Shown: positions 29,401-40,234, numbered from the stretch's first letter. The stretch is 64,000 nucleotides of DNA from Cristatella mucedo (GCA_009760855.2 WPIO01000010.1:3505501-3569500); one strand, 5' to 3'. Notes: a model not told the origin generated them from the sequence alone. Made by a program: numbers and translations.

Positions 29401-32400
29401 TACCGACAGAAAAGCCTTTAAGGCTATCACCACAGCTTGCAACGGCAGTAAAAGATTGCCCCAATGCAGGATTCGAAGCCACGACCTTAGGACCGAGGGC
29501 TTCAGCTTACGGCTACTGCAACCGTGTGACGCGAGCGGATAGATGCACGAAAGGAGCAAAAGTAGAAATTGCAAAACTGCAAATGTGCTATTGACCAATT
29601 GCCATCAGTGACTCGTTCTTACGAAGCAATACAATTTCTCTCACGAGGTGGCACATGACAAAATCCATAACGGTCCCACCACCGCATCACAGGATCGTGG
29701 GTATGAGAGCCGGAAGATATTCCTTACATGCGTCACTGGGCGGAGGGAGTGGCATCAGCAGCAGCTGCTGCAGCCGGGCAGTTCTCGAGGATGGCGTACC
29801 TTGCGCCGTCCTGGGCAGCTTCGAGTCAGCGCCGAGACTGCTTATCCGGCTGTCGTAGAAGTCGCGCAGCTTGGCCATGTCATCTTCGAGCTGCTGCTTG
29901 GTGATCTTCTCCGTCTCATAGATCTGCTTCATTTCTTGCAGCCGGCTCTCGTACTCCTGTCAAATTCGCACGCGAGAGTGGCCGCGTGGCGAGCGACCAC
30001 AGCCGATCGTAAGGTGGCAGATGCCAGCAGTGCACCCCCTCGTGCAGGTGGGGCGCTCCCAATGAGCAACCAATCACATCGCTGCTGCAGATACTATCTG
30101 CCGGCTGAAGAGCATGCAACGTGAGCACCGGACGCATGCTGCGGCAGCACGCCTAGCAGGAGGCTCCGACTTGCACACGAGGCGGCATGGGTTACCGGGC
30201 CACAGGGTCGCGCGAGCGGACCCCGTGGATGTTGGCGTGCGCACGAACGCCAACATCCATTGGGCGGAGGATCGCGAGCGGCCTTAACGAGACAAAGGCT
30301 CAAGACAGTGATAGCAAGGCATCATAGCCGTCGCAGTCGCCACAGTCACAACATCCAGCAGCGAATGCCGAGCAGATTGGGGGAGGGAGGGGCAGTGCAC
30401 AGTCCAGAGACAGTCGGAAATCAAAGTGCAGGCAGTGCCGACAGTGCATTGCCTGCACGAGGAAATATCGTCGTGCTGCACATGACACAACAGATTCAGC
30501 ACGAATTCAAAGTCGGCGGTCTGAGATGGGACCCGGCAATATGGCAAGAAAGTCTGCTGCACCGACACTGACGAGCAACGCTCGAACTGGTGACACCCGA
30601 GAACTCGATGCTATACCGACAGTTTTCACTGGCAGGAGGCAGGGACAGGTGGCTGACAGAAATGATCCGAGTCTCAAGGGCCGAGTTCAAGGATTCAGCC
30701 GGGCGATCTACTTCTTGGTGGTGGATTGGAGACTTCCGAGCAGCTGACCAATCAGGAACAGACCCAAAAAGCAACATGGGTGGCACCTTCATAGACAGGC
30801 TGTGTTGCACCAGTCTGAGGAACACCAGGACGTGGTACACCAGTCTGAGGAACTGCAGGAGCTCAGAATACGGGAATTTCACGATACAGACAACTGCCTA
30901 TAAAAGGATGGCAGCTATATTTTCGACGACTGGCATGTAAGCATATATGGATGGAAGCAGACGATTGTCAGAGGATAGATGTTGCTCTGTTTCCATTTGC
31001 CCGGTCAAACAAAAACTTTGCGATCTCCACACTTCCGAGATCTCTCTTGTTGCCAAGTGAGAGCAAAAGTACCAGCCACAGATCGACAACAAGGCTAGTA
31101 TCGGCTCCCAACTGTAGCATAGTGTAAGCCAAGCTGGTTCGACGCTAGTCTGCTCTCCAGACAAGTTCCGGGATGTCTCGGGTCTGAACCTTTGTAAACG
31201 CAGACACAGCTCAACCGAACTGCAGGACAGGAAGACACGGTTGGACAGCCAGACAGCAATGGATTCTGAGGTGACGAGGGAGCTATTATTCGGCTTACCT
31301 CTTTTAGCTTTTCTTTCTCAGCCGTGATTGTGGCATCATCGGCAACTGTCACCACCTTTTCGACAACCTTTTCAATGACTTTCGGCTCCTGGCGTGAGCG
31401 AGGCACGACAGCATCGCTGGAACCTGAACGACGGCAGCCAGTAGCCGGGCAGGTAGGGCAAGTGGGCCGAGACGTCCGTGCCAATCTTTCATCTCCACTA
31501 GCCAGCATGGATCGTGCGGCCACTCACCCTCCAGTGCATCGGCCTTGCCCGGGATCATGCCCATCTGGCCCATCAGCATGGCCTTCAGTCGCTCGATCTC
31601 CTCCTGGTATTCACGCAGTAGAGCATCCTTTGGATCTTCGTTTATCTTTGGCTTGTTCTTGATGTTCTTTGCTCTGTTGGCATATCTGTGAACCGACAGT
31701 ATCACCCTTGGATAACGAACGCCTGACGGGCGGGGCTCCGCGATGCGGTCCTATTGGTTTTACACAGCCTATGCAGCTGCATGTCTGCATGGTGTGTGCT
31801 ATCAAGTGAAACGATCAACGAAGCAGCAGCCACTGCCGAGTTCGAACGAGGAGCCATGCAAAACTATTCGCTCCGAGACGTTCAGGGCGACGGCGCAGGC
31901 AATGAGGCTCGCTTGGCTGGCCAAAGGAAGGAAAGCTCGTGTGTAACGAAAGAACATCACAGAGTCGTGCCAGCACGCAGAGCAATCGCTCTCAATCCAA
32001 GTACTTGTCCACGATCAGCTGAAACATGCGCTTATTTAAACAAGCTTGCTACATATGAAGATTGAAGCATTAGGTGAAAGGTCAGCCTTGTAGCACGAGC
32101 AATGTCATCTGAGTGACTGAGGGCTACCTACAAGATGCCAGTGGTCTGATGGTGGCTGCTGGTCCCCCCACCTACTACCCCACGGATCACCGGCCTGCCA
32201 AACACACGAGGGTGCCTTCGACAGCCCAAGTTCCCGATGAGCTACCCGACTGCTACTGGATTTTCAGGCAGTCAGGAGTGGTCGGTGTGATTGTGAGCTC
32301 CAGCCGAGCGATTCTGCCGAGGTTAACTAGGCGGTCAGCTCCAGCTGGCTACAGGTGGCTTAGGGTAAACCAGTTCGCGCTCACTGGTCTGCACATGCAC

Positions 32401-33781
32401 GTGCTCCAGTGCTTAGGGGGATGGCCAATTTAAACAATCCGGAGCTCTCTTTGAAGTGCTGAGAAAGATCCCCAAGTTGAGTTTCATGTCCCAGAAGAAC
32501 CAAGGTTGCTTCCTTCCTCTTTTTGCGAATTTCCCGACGTCTTGAGAGTCACCGACTGCTCATAGCGTGTCTGATACCAATGGCCAGCCGACTTGAGAGG
32601 TGACCTCGAATTCCTCTTCTTGATTCTTCAACCTAATTGGCAAATGGATCGAGAGGGTTTGATATCTGCAGAAAGTTCATGCACCTGGCGATCTACTTTT
32701 AGATTATTAGTTGTAAAAATCCATGGGGCGCCGAATGCAGAAAGTGTAAGCCTTGGTTGTGGCATCTTTGAGGCATCTTCGAGCAGTCGCTCGTGCCTTC
32801 TCGTGCAGTTGCTTTCGTGATGGGTATCGAAGGCTGTGCTGCTTCAGCACTTTTGCCATGAGAAAGTTTGTTGCAACTGTTATTCATGTTGTTCATGATC
32901 CCACTTACCATTCGATCGTGTTTCCTTCGCAGCAAATGTAAAGCACCTAGAAAGAGATTGAGTTCTCTGGGGATGCTTTATCAAATGTATTATAATTATT
33001 ATTATTATTATTAACTGCATTTAGACCGCTGCCGATTAAAAATAATCAGGCAGACAACTGCAAAACTGGTGGCTCCTCTGCAACTCGTGACACGACTGAT
33101 CGGACACTGATCGCCACTACTTCCAAAAAAGAAACGTTTGCCGCTAACCTGTTGTTAAAAATAGCTGAGAATATTAGGCTGTGCTTTCCTTTTAGCTGGC
33201 TCCAGATAAATGGGCATGCGAGGCACTCATATACCTATGCGAGCGCACGCATATACCTATGGGAGCGCACGCATGCATACACTTATACACGTAGATAGGC
33301 AGACTTGCCTGAGTGTGCTCAATGTCTCATCGTAGTTGTTGTCGGCCGGCGAAAGGCAGGCCACCATCAGAGTTTTTGTGTTTCCTCCCAGCGAGTCCTG
33401 CAGAAGGCGCGTGAGCTTGGAGTCTCGATAGGGAATGTGCTTGGACTTTCCATCCACGAGAGCCGATATGACGTTGCCGAGAGCCGAGAGGGAAAGATTA
33501 ATCTTTGTCGCTTCCTTCAGCCTGTCACCAGTTGCACCTGAAAGAGAGAAATCGACGGCTGAATGAGATAACAACAAGGGTACGCTCGGTGAGCACCAGG
33601 TGAGCCAAAGTGAAATGGCCGATGATGAAATTAGCAAGATTTTTGCAGTCGGACGAGGCATTGTCGCTTTGCAACTGAAATTGGGTGGGGGGGGGGACTT
33701 GCCAGCCTCATAGCCAACTGTTATCTTTGGGATTGTTTTGCGTGCACCAACCACAGTAGTTGCACTGGAGTGTCTCTCTCT

Positions 33782-33829
<48 letters not shown>

Positions 33830-35711
33830 CAGTACATGATTTTGACTTTCTGCATGCCGGCGTGCATATATGCGGTGCTACCCGCTGGCTTCGACTATTG
33901 AAATAAATACACGCACATAGTCCCGCTTAGACCGCAACCTGTTACCACGGGCATTTTGTCAGTGGCAACACAGAAGGCTTCTCTTTGCTTTGAATGGACA
34001 GATGAGTTGGCAAGTGCTGAGTGCCTACTTCTAGAAATGACATAGCAGCATAACAACCCAACGTCTAGCACCTAAGCCTGGATATGCCTCCCGGCGCCTT
34101 TGTTCTGAGGTCATTGAAGCTTTTCAGTACCACACTACTGTCTCAAATCGCTTTCTGGACTATGCTGAATGCACAAGAATCTGGGAGCCTGGTGCAGCTG
34201 ATGCCGCACCAAAGAGCTCTCACACATACCAATGCTGTTTCTCACTGTTATTATTGTCACTTAAAATGTCGCTAGCAAAATCAACTCGGTCACGGACGGC
34301 ACTGCTGCCAGGTATTATAAATGTTAGAGTGTGCACATACACATATAATAACTGTACATTTGTAAAGCACCCTCAGAGAGCCTCGCATCTTTCTAGGCAC
34401 TTCACATTTGCTGCGAATGAAACATGACAGCAGTCTAGAGCAGCACGTGTCTCGAAAGGGGAGGGCCGGCGGAAAATGCCGCTCGATACCACTTGGCTTT
34501 TCACACGACGACTAACAAGCCACGAGTGAGCTCTCAGCATACGGCCAGCACAAGACATCGTGCCGCGCAAGTCACCGCCACCCTACGCCGCTGCCATGGC
34601 TGCCTGCGTCTGTCCAGCGTGCCACCGACCTGTCTTGGCTTGCCGCTCACTGCCGGCCAGGTCGACCAGGTTGAGCTTGCCGGCGCGTATGTGCTCCTCT
34701 CCGCTGTCGTTCACCTCTCCCATCTCGATATTTATGGTGAATATCGAGTGGCTGCGCGAAGAGTCTGCGTTCATCAGCGTTGCGCCGACGGATCGATTCT
34801 TCCACCCCTTGTCCATCACCTTTTCGCAGTCGGCCACGTTGTGCACCGGGTGCATGGACAGCCCTGCAACGACAGCGGCAGCAGAGGTCCACTGCATTGT
34901 TTCGCATCCGCCGGTCTGACTCGCTCACGACACCGTGAGCAGAAAAGCCGGCTACCGGATCGATGCACAGCGTCGAGCTTCGCTTCAAGGACCCGGCGCC
35001 GACCGGTAAGAGCGGCAGCGGCTACAAGTGCGGCTGCTGCTCCATCGCATCACGATTGCCGTTACGATTCCCGACCGGGCTCGACACGCGCATTCAAGAA
35101 GCTGAGCGGATCTCCTCACATCCACGACTGTGACCCGGGCTTTTTGAATGCTGCCACGGCTCGACACGCTCATCCAGCCGTGACAGCATTAAAAAAGCCG
35201 GGGTCATAGTCGCGGATGTGCAGAAATCCGCTCAGCTTCTCTGCCTCTCTGCCTCTCTGAGCTGCTGCTCAGCATTGACCCGGCCACTCGCCGGAGCCAC
35301 TCGCCAAGTCCGAGTACTGATGCGACGCCCAAACAGCAAGCCGACTTCGACCAGCTGCGATTGCTTGGTGTTTGAGGGAAGAAGGCTGGGCGGCCACTGG
35401 AGGGCTGGTCGCCCGGCACCAGCCCCCTAGCCGGGCGGTGCTAGCTAGCCCTGCTATACTGACCTACGACGTAGACGCCTCGCTCTGGATGCTCTTTGAG
35501 CTCCAGCTTCTGCTTGGCATCCTTGCCGAGCAGGTCGCGAATCTCCTCGTTGTATATTTCCAAGTAGGATGCATGGACGAGGAACTTGACGCCGTCGGCG
35601 ACAGAGATCGTTTCAAAGACGTGGTCAAATGCCCTGCGGCAAATCGCATCATGGCCCGGTTTTATAGAATATATAAAAGCTTGCACTACACACATAGATG
35701 CCTATATATTT

Positions 35712-35760
<49 letters not shown>

Positions 35761-35853
35761 CTAACACACTCTCTCTCACACACACACACGCACACTAACA
35801 CTCTCTCTCACACACACACACACATGCACACTAACACACTCTCTCTCTCTCTC

Positions 35854-35887
<34 letters not shown>

Positions 35888-35897
35888 GTACACACAC

Positions 35898-35948
<51 letters not shown>

Positions 35949-35994
35949 CTCTCTCTCTCACACACACACACGCACATGCACACATGCTCTCTCA

Positions 35995-36083
<89 letters not shown>

Positions 36084-37133
36084 CTACTACGTTGGTCGGA
36101 CGTGGAATGGTAGGCAGTCGCCCAGGCAGAAAGCACAGGGCCGTCTCGGCTCCCATGATGGCTTACCGTGTGACTAAAGGAAATCGAACAAGACTGCTCC
36201 GTAACAATGCCGACAACAACAAACAGACACGACGAAACCGCGATGCATGCCATGCACTCATGCATCAATCACGTGACTGTGGAGCCGGCATATCGCGGTC
36301 CATATCACGATCAGGCGATTATCCGCGCCAAGCTTTGCGTTGCATACCTTGGAATGATTCCTCTCTGTGTCGGTGGGTCTTTGATTCCCTGCATGCTGAA
36401 AGACTTTCCGCAGCCTGTTTGACCGTAAGCAAAGATGGTTCCATTGTAGCCTTCCGTAACACCCTGCAACATAACAAAACAGCAAAGCTCTGCAGGCTGA
36501 AAAACTTGAGCTTCAGAGGCGCAAAGAGTAGGTTTTAGGCCCCTTTCGGTAGGCTCTTGATACATGATCTTGCCAATCAGTCTGCAATGCAGCCACTGCA
36601 CACAGGCGTGAGGCTTACAAGAGTGCAACTGCCCATGACCAAAACAAAATATGGCTGGACCATCAGCCGAAATATTAGTTCAAAACATCCCAAAGAGATA
36701 TTATAGCATTACGAAGAAATCAAAATATGGCATGTCACTATCGAGGATCGAACCCGCAATCTCCAAAACTAACGGCGATACAGTCACTGCGGCAAAGAGT
36801 CACACCTCTGCAGCCAGCCCAAGCCACTTGGGCACTACGGATCCGGACAGGTTAGCAAATGCACGTGACCAGCGCACATGAGAAGCACAGTGCTAGTGCT
36901 CTAACCTCAACGAGTGGGTAGCCGATGTCGGCATATATTTGCTCGGTCGTCGAGTCAATAAAGTATGCCCCATCAAACGTGAAGCTCTTGGGAGGTGCTT
37001 TTTCATCGTCCGGATTGATTATGGAACACTGCCCGGTGGCGCCGTCCATGGAGATAACATTCGTGCAACCCAGGTCCTTCTCCCTCGTGTTCATGGGCCG
37101 ACATCGCACAATGACCTTTACGGTTTCTGACAT
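17936..37133 (-). CDS. KIF17: KIF17/OSM-3 homodimeric kinesin-2, complete
   Basis: Sixteen exons in transcript order: 37133-36906, 36463-36348, 35633-35464, 34863-34630, 33537-33309, 31685-31528, 31423-31299, 29956-29800, 26841-26761, 26022-25830, 23755-23640, 23427-23321, 23135-22820, 20444-20326, 18562-18442 and 18216-17936 (TGA). They sum to 2751 nt, or 916 residues; human KIF17 has 1029. KIF17 is a plus-end motor of cilia and dendrites. The N-terminal motor has GQTGCGKS (90-97), NADSSRSH (203-210) and DLAGSE (239-244). The neck has [28 protein letters not shown]. Coiled coils and the KIF17-specific tail block [20 protein letters not shown]...VRRDCNYYN follow, with a C-terminal [38 protein letters not shown] and the tail blocks fit KIF17 rather than KIF3A/B. 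All introns are GT-AG except the one after 33309 (GC donor). The start at 37133 is the only ATG placed as in the family. Confidence 0.95.
18770..18853 (+). repeat. (GA)n microsatellite
   Basis: About 84 bp of pure GA in KIF17 intron 14 (18563-20325). On the KIF17 sense strand it is a (CT)n polypyrimidine run about 200 bp upstream of the exon 15 acceptor. Confidence 0.97.
19272..19400 (+). repeat. (CA)n microsatellite
   Basis: About 130 bp of CA with a few CACAAACA interruptions in KIF17 intron 14. Confidence 0.97.
21030..21212 (+). repeat. LINE-A 3' end, 5'-truncated copy
   Basis: Begins in the family 3' UTR (GCATGCTGACCCTGTGCATG), continues with GCAAATCTCAAGTGCCTAGA and GAGATTGAGTTATCTGAGGG, and ends in a short TTATTATCATTATT tail. 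It lies in KIF17 intron 13, antisense to the gene. Confidence 0.8.
22135..22255 (-). repeat. SINE-1 copy, degenerate
   Basis: On the plus strand: TTGTATGGCGCCACAACAGA, ACCTAATCTCTATCTAGGTG, CTTCACATGTGCTGCCAGGC, TGAAGCCCGAGACC. This is the reverse of the SINE-1 tail plus a decayed B box. It lies in KIF17 intron 13. Confidence 0.6.
22727..22766. repeat. Perfect 40-bp palindrome
   Basis: GTTTTGCATGCGAGTGCATG is followed immediately by its exact reverse complement, with no spacer. It sits 54-93 bp inside KIF17 intron 13, counted from the exon 13 end at 22820. Confidence 0.97.
24995..25061 (+). repeat. (GATA)n microsatellite
   Basis: About 67 bp of uninterrupted GATA tetranucleotides in KIF17 intron 10. 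Confidence 0.97.
25141..25620. mobile_element. 480-bp element with terminal inverted repeats, unknown family
   Basis: The left end CATGTGAACCTATTGGCAGG (25141 on) and the right end CCTGCCAATAGGTTCATGTG (to 25620) are inverted copies, and the similarity extends about 30 bp inward through a CCGGGTCC block. The 16 bp just outside each end are near-identical direct repeats (CATCCCTGAATTCAGT and CATCCCTGAATTCGGT). No transposase is recognised inside. A minus-strand open stretch of about 128 codons overlaps it but matches nothing I know. It lies in KIF17 intron 10. Confidence 0.55.
25830..26841 (-). other. KIF17 low-complexity middle region (exons 9-10)
   Basis: Exon 9 (26841-26761) encodes [27 protein letters not shown]. 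Exon 10 (26022-25830) encodes an acidic Pro/Ala-rich segment with seven alanines in a row, ending EALKR. Phases 1-1 and 1-2 fit the flanking exons exactly, which is the main support because this region is poorly conserved. Additional symmetric exons between 29800 and 26841 cannot be excluded. Confidence 0.75.
26323..26396 (+). repeat. (GA)n microsatellite
   Basis: About 70 bp of GA in KIF17 intron 9. On the sense strand it is a long CT run, beginning about 300 bp upstream of the exon 10 acceptor. Confidence 0.95.
27872..27889 (+). repeat. Run of 18 guanines
   Basis: Uninterrupted G18 in KIF17 intron 8, flanked by GC-rich sequence. It can form a G-quadruplex on the plus strand. It is C18 in the KIF17 transcript. 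Confidence 0.95.
28418..28560 (-). repeat. SINE-2 copy (tRNA-derived)
   Basis: On the minus strand: an A-box-like TCTTAGCCCCAGGGG, a B-box-like GGGTTCGAGTCC, then the family body GATCCTTTATTGCCCA, GCCATTAAGGCTCTTATGCT. It lies in KIF17 intron 8. Confidence 0.8.
29205..29335 (-). repeat. SINE-1 copy, minus orientation
   Basis: On the plus strand: GTATAGTGCCCTAAGAGAAC, TTAATCTCTATTCAGGCACT, then GGGCTCGAGCCCACGACCTC and a tRNA-like head ending near 29335. It is the longest minus-strand member of the family, in KIF17 intron 8. Confidence 0.8.
29368..29530 (-). repeat. SINE-2 copy adjacent to SINE-1
   Basis: Starts with the family tail (AATACTAGCTGATT), then CTTTAAGGCTATCACCACAG, GATTCGAAGCCACGACCTTA and a decayed head. 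It lies directly next to the SINE-1 at 29205-29335 in the same orientation. Confidence 0.7.
29800..31685 (-). other. KIF17 neck and first coiled coil (exons 6-8)
   Basis: Exon 6 carries the neck linker and neck helix, ending in a Met/Gly-rich [12 protein letters not shown]. Exon 7 carries [25 protein letters not shown]. Exon 8 carries [41 protein letters not shown]. The heptad-like charged pattern predicts dimerising coiled coil, as expected for a homodimeric kinesin-2. Confidence 0.9.
32878..33015 (+). repeat. LINE-A 3' end, 5'-truncated copy
   Basis: TTATTCATGTTGTTCATGAT, then GCAAATGTAAAGCACCTAGA, AAGAGATTGAGTTCTCTGGG, then a pure TTA tail. It lies in KIF17 intron 5, antisense to the gene. 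Confidence 0.85.
33774..33826 (+). repeat. (CT)n microsatellite
   Basis: About 50 bp of CT repeats in KIF17 intron 4. The purine strand is the sense strand of the gene. Confidence 0.95.
34342..34440 (-). repeat. LINE-A 3' tail fragment, minus orientation
   Basis: On the plus strand: TTTGTAAAGCACCCTCAGAG, ATCTTTCTAGGCACTTCACA, TTTGCTGCGAATGAAACATG. This is the reverse of the LINE-A 3' end, in KIF17 intron 4. Confidence 0.75.
35099..35238. repeat. 140-bp foldback (63-bp arms, 14-bp loop)
   Basis: The arm at 35099-35161 and the reverse complement of 35176-35238 align without gaps over 63 positions, with 8 mismatches by hand count (about 87% identity). Bases 35162-35175 form the loop. It lies entirely in KIF17 intron 3 (34864-35463) and contains no gene. 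It could be a MITE-like foldback element or a hairpin RNA precursor. Confidence 0.93.
35712..36082 (+). repeat. Compound (CA)n/(CT)n microsatellite, about 370 bp
   Basis: Blocks of CA alternate with CTCTCT blocks and occasional CATA or CACG units, ending in about 80 bp of pure CA. It makes up about half of KIF17 intron 2 (35634-36347). Several apparent ORFs in it are repeat artefacts. Confidence 0.97.
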
Positions 37134-37661
37134 TCTTATGTCTGTAACGTTAACCACAGATCTATAAACATCAAAATCTTTGGGGAGCAGCAGCAGTGGC
37201 AGCAGTAGCAACAGCGGTGGCAGCAGCGACCACAATTTCGGCCAATATCGAGGGGAATGAAGATCAAGTAGAACAAAAATCGACCCGGAAATGTGGATTG
37301 CAACATCAACTTCTACAGATTGGTGTTGTACACACTGCTGCAGATGTCAGCTCTGGCTCCTGCTATCTCTTTGCATCATACTTTCTCGACTGTACCTCCT
37401 AAGACTCTGAGTGCTCCTGACAGACCTATGGAAAATAATAACAGCTACTTGGTGCTCGAAGATTTATAAAGATACATTAGGTGATAGCACATCTTATTAA
37501 GCAGAATGCATGGCAAGCTCATTCTAAAATGGGCCACTTGCTGTGTTGGTTGACGTCAAACTAGCTGCATACAAAAAGAACTGCCTGTCTATACCCTTCA
37601 TCTTGAGAAGAACAAGAAATCACGAGTGCTCGTTGTACTGGCTAACTTTGGGTTTGCTGGG

Positions 37662-38530
37662 AGATAATGATAAAAATACATTTATATAGCACACTCAGAG
37701 ACCTCAATCTCTTTCCAAACACTTTACATATGACTAGAGAACACACACAGTGTCGGCAAGAATAACCACAAAAAGGACAACTCACAAGGACCCAGCAAAT
37801 GCAGTGAGGAAAAGGTGCATTTTTAGTTTTTCTGAAATGTTTTCAAGTCAGGGATCTCGTGAAGTCAGTCAGAAGTGAGTTCCAAGCTTTGGCAGCACGC
37901 AAACTAAAGACACGGTCTCCAAAGTTTTTGAAATTGTTTTGAGGTATGGCTAAACGATTTGAGTCAGAAGAACGGGTGGTATGATAGATACCTAGCCTGA
38001 TTAGCGAGTAGCTCTGATAGGTAGACATGAAGAAGAGAATCAAGAGACCTAAAACTGAGTGACAACACCTTGAAGTCGATGTTTTTGATTGGTATTTGGT
38101 GCAAGTCGACGAGTTGTGGTGCAATGCGACTATTGCTAGGCTTTAGACAGACAAGTCTTGCTGTAGAGTATTGCACCAACTGCAAGGGCCTTATTGCACA
38201 GGCTGAAATATCTACAAATAGTGAGTTATAAAAGTCGAGACAGGATGTCACAAATGTATGGACCAACTTGGTTGTGGCATCTCTGTCTGAGCAGGCCCAA
38301 ATTTTTGCAATGCTATGCAGCTGAAAGTAGGCAGATTTACTGTGAAGCTGATGTGGCTGTCAACTAAACGGTCACCTCTGAACAGGACACCTACATTTTG
38401 TGCAGATGCTACGGGAGATATGTTAGTGGAGCTGATTTTGAGGAATATGCTCCCAATTTCTGAGTCACACTAGGTTTGCAAATGACGAGTAAGTTATTTT
38501 AATCATCTTTAATTTGAGAAATTTTGTTGC
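37662..38530 (-). mobile_element. LINE-A relic with reverse transcriptase C-terminal part
   Basis: Minus-strand frames give SCLDFYNSLFVDISACAIRP, LQLVQYSTARLVCLKPSN, DFKVLSLSFRSLDSLLHVYL and, after a frame break, GDRVFSLRAAKAWNSL. These are the late reverse transcriptase motifs of CR1/L2-like LINEs. The family tail follows at about 37670-37730. It is 5'-truncated and broken by frameshifts, in the KIF17/PSMD2 intergenic interval. Confidence 0.85.
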
Positions 38531-40000
38531 GACCGAAAAACGAAATTCAGCCCTATGTTCTGGTGTTGGTCAGCATGTTTCCAAATCCCACCAGCAGGTC
38601 AATGCATAAAAAATCTGGTGGCAGTGCCAGCACCAAATCTCACTGCAATTGATGGCCTGCTCATCGCCCGACATGATCGTAGTCACACTACGTTTCCCGT
38701 AACTAGTCAGTTGGTTTTATTGTCATTTAAATTTAAAAAGTATGCTGACATCCACGTGTAGATGTCATACATGCATCAAAGAAGTTAAGAGTGAGTTTGA
38801 CGTGGTTGGAATGCTAGGAAGGATCACAGCATAGATGCAGCTGTGTGTGCCACGTCTGCATAGAAATGAAAACCTAGATGGTGTTTACCAATTACCTAAG
38901 CAATTCTAGAAATGTATTATGATTATTACTAACGCTATCTATAAATTCAAAATGGACAAAGTCAAAAAAGAGGGCTTTCGATGTCACTGACATGCCCATA
39001 TTGACTTCTGACACACCGCTGAGCTCTACGGCTCTCTCAGTCATTGGCTTTGCTCTCAGGTAACTGCTCTCAACCTTTGATGTTCATTTACAAGCAGAGG
39101 CCTCCTCTGGCAGCATGATCCAGAGGCTGGCTGGAGGCCAGGGTTGCACCAAAAGCACGTACGTTCAGTAGGTACAGTTACAGTTGCTGATACCTAAATG
39201 CATACCATCTAAAATAAATATTCTGTCTGAACATATAGAAAATGAGGAAATGTAAAGCATTCCTAGGCGTATAGGCTAAATTTCCTTATCGCATTACGTA
39301 TGAGTTTAAAAATTGTCTTGCATGTATATATATATATATATTTAATATAAATTTTCAGGTCGGAATTGTTCAAAGGTTTAATAATATTTACAAAAAGCGA
39401 GTAGCAGCTCTTGTTGATTAACATATACTGCTGGTTCTATACAGATGTGTTGAGTAGCTATGCCCTAAAGGCCTATGGCGCAGTCAAAGGTTTCCTGGAA
39501 AAACCCAAAGCAGAGATGCAATGAGTGCAATAGATTAAAATCCTAAAGTGCTGCGTTTTTTAATTGAGCGCATTCGCATGCTTTCCAAGCTTACAATATA
39601 CTTGTGTTCTGTGTACTTTTTTTTACTTTACTTCCTCCTCTAGGTTCAGGAATCGTTGACTGACACGTGATACAAATAATCAAAATATATAAGTCGTTGA
39701 CTTAGATCACAGTTGACCCTACATGATCCCTCGACTCCTTGCCTTAAATGTGCATACTTCCACCACCTAGCATCATTCTGCTACATTAGTTGTCACTATC
39801 ACGACCCCACCTGAAATGGCAGAAATTCATCCGCTGATACGGAACGTCAGGCTAATTCTCCAACGAATATAGTAACTGTCTAAATGCAATGGCTGCACTC
39901 GACTAAAAGTAATGAGCATTTAGCCTAATTGCAAATCAAGTGCTAATTGCAGATCAAACGACAGAAAATCCGGCACGAGGTGGTAGGCAGTAAATAGCTC

Positions 40001-40234
40001 CTACAATGGCGTACGTTTAGACTGCCTGACGCTAGCAATGCGCTCGCATGCTAGGCAGCTGTCCATCCGAAGCGACGGCTGCTCCACGGCGGAGCCCGTG
40101 CTTCCGGCTTTGCGGGAGTTGCCGGAACCACTCAACATGTGAGATGCCGATACCTTTCCCTTTTGCTGAAAAGAGTTTATTGCAGCTATTACCTCGTTCG
40201 CAAGTGATTTTGTCGCGAATAGGACTTCTCTCAT
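40001..40234 (-). CDS. Unidentified ORF, 77 codons (possible last exon)
   Basis: Opens MREVLFATKSLANEVIAAIN, continues SFQQKGKVSASHM and a Ser/Gly-rich stretch, and ends CERIASVRQSKRTPL with TAG. Composition is balanced and not repeat-derived, unlike nearly all other small ORFs here. A possible acceptor (AACCAG) sits just upstream of the ATG. A strong donor (GTGAGT) on the same strand at about 40642 could end an upstream exon. I do not recognise the protein. It may be a small gene divergent from PSMD2, or chance. Confidence 0.35.
   Translation of the reverse strand: MREVLFATKSLANEVIAAINSFQQKGKVSASHMLSGSGNSRKAGSTGSAVEQPSLRMDSCLACERIASVRQSKRTPL

Larger units (their letters stand above)
33309..37133 (-). 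other. KIF17 motor domain (exons 1-5)
   Basis: Residues 1-326. The nucleotide-binding P-loop is GQTGCGKS in exon 2 (Cys where many kinesins have Ser or Thr). Switch I (NADSSRSH) and switch II (DLAGSE) are both in exon 4. The microtubule-binding segment [24 protein letters not shown] is in exon 5. All ATPase residues are present, so the motor is expected to be active. Exon 2 lies between large introns. The intron before exon 3 is mostly CA/CT microsatellite. Confidence 0.95.

Noticed and set aside
37134-37235. Upstream in-frame ATG extending KIF17 by 34 codons (MWSLLPP...)
   Set aside because: The Leu/Pro-rich extension comes from a CAG-type repeat, and family members start directly before the [12 protein letters not shown]-type motif. 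A possible acceptor (TTACAG) just before the chosen ATG suggests the extension is intronic.
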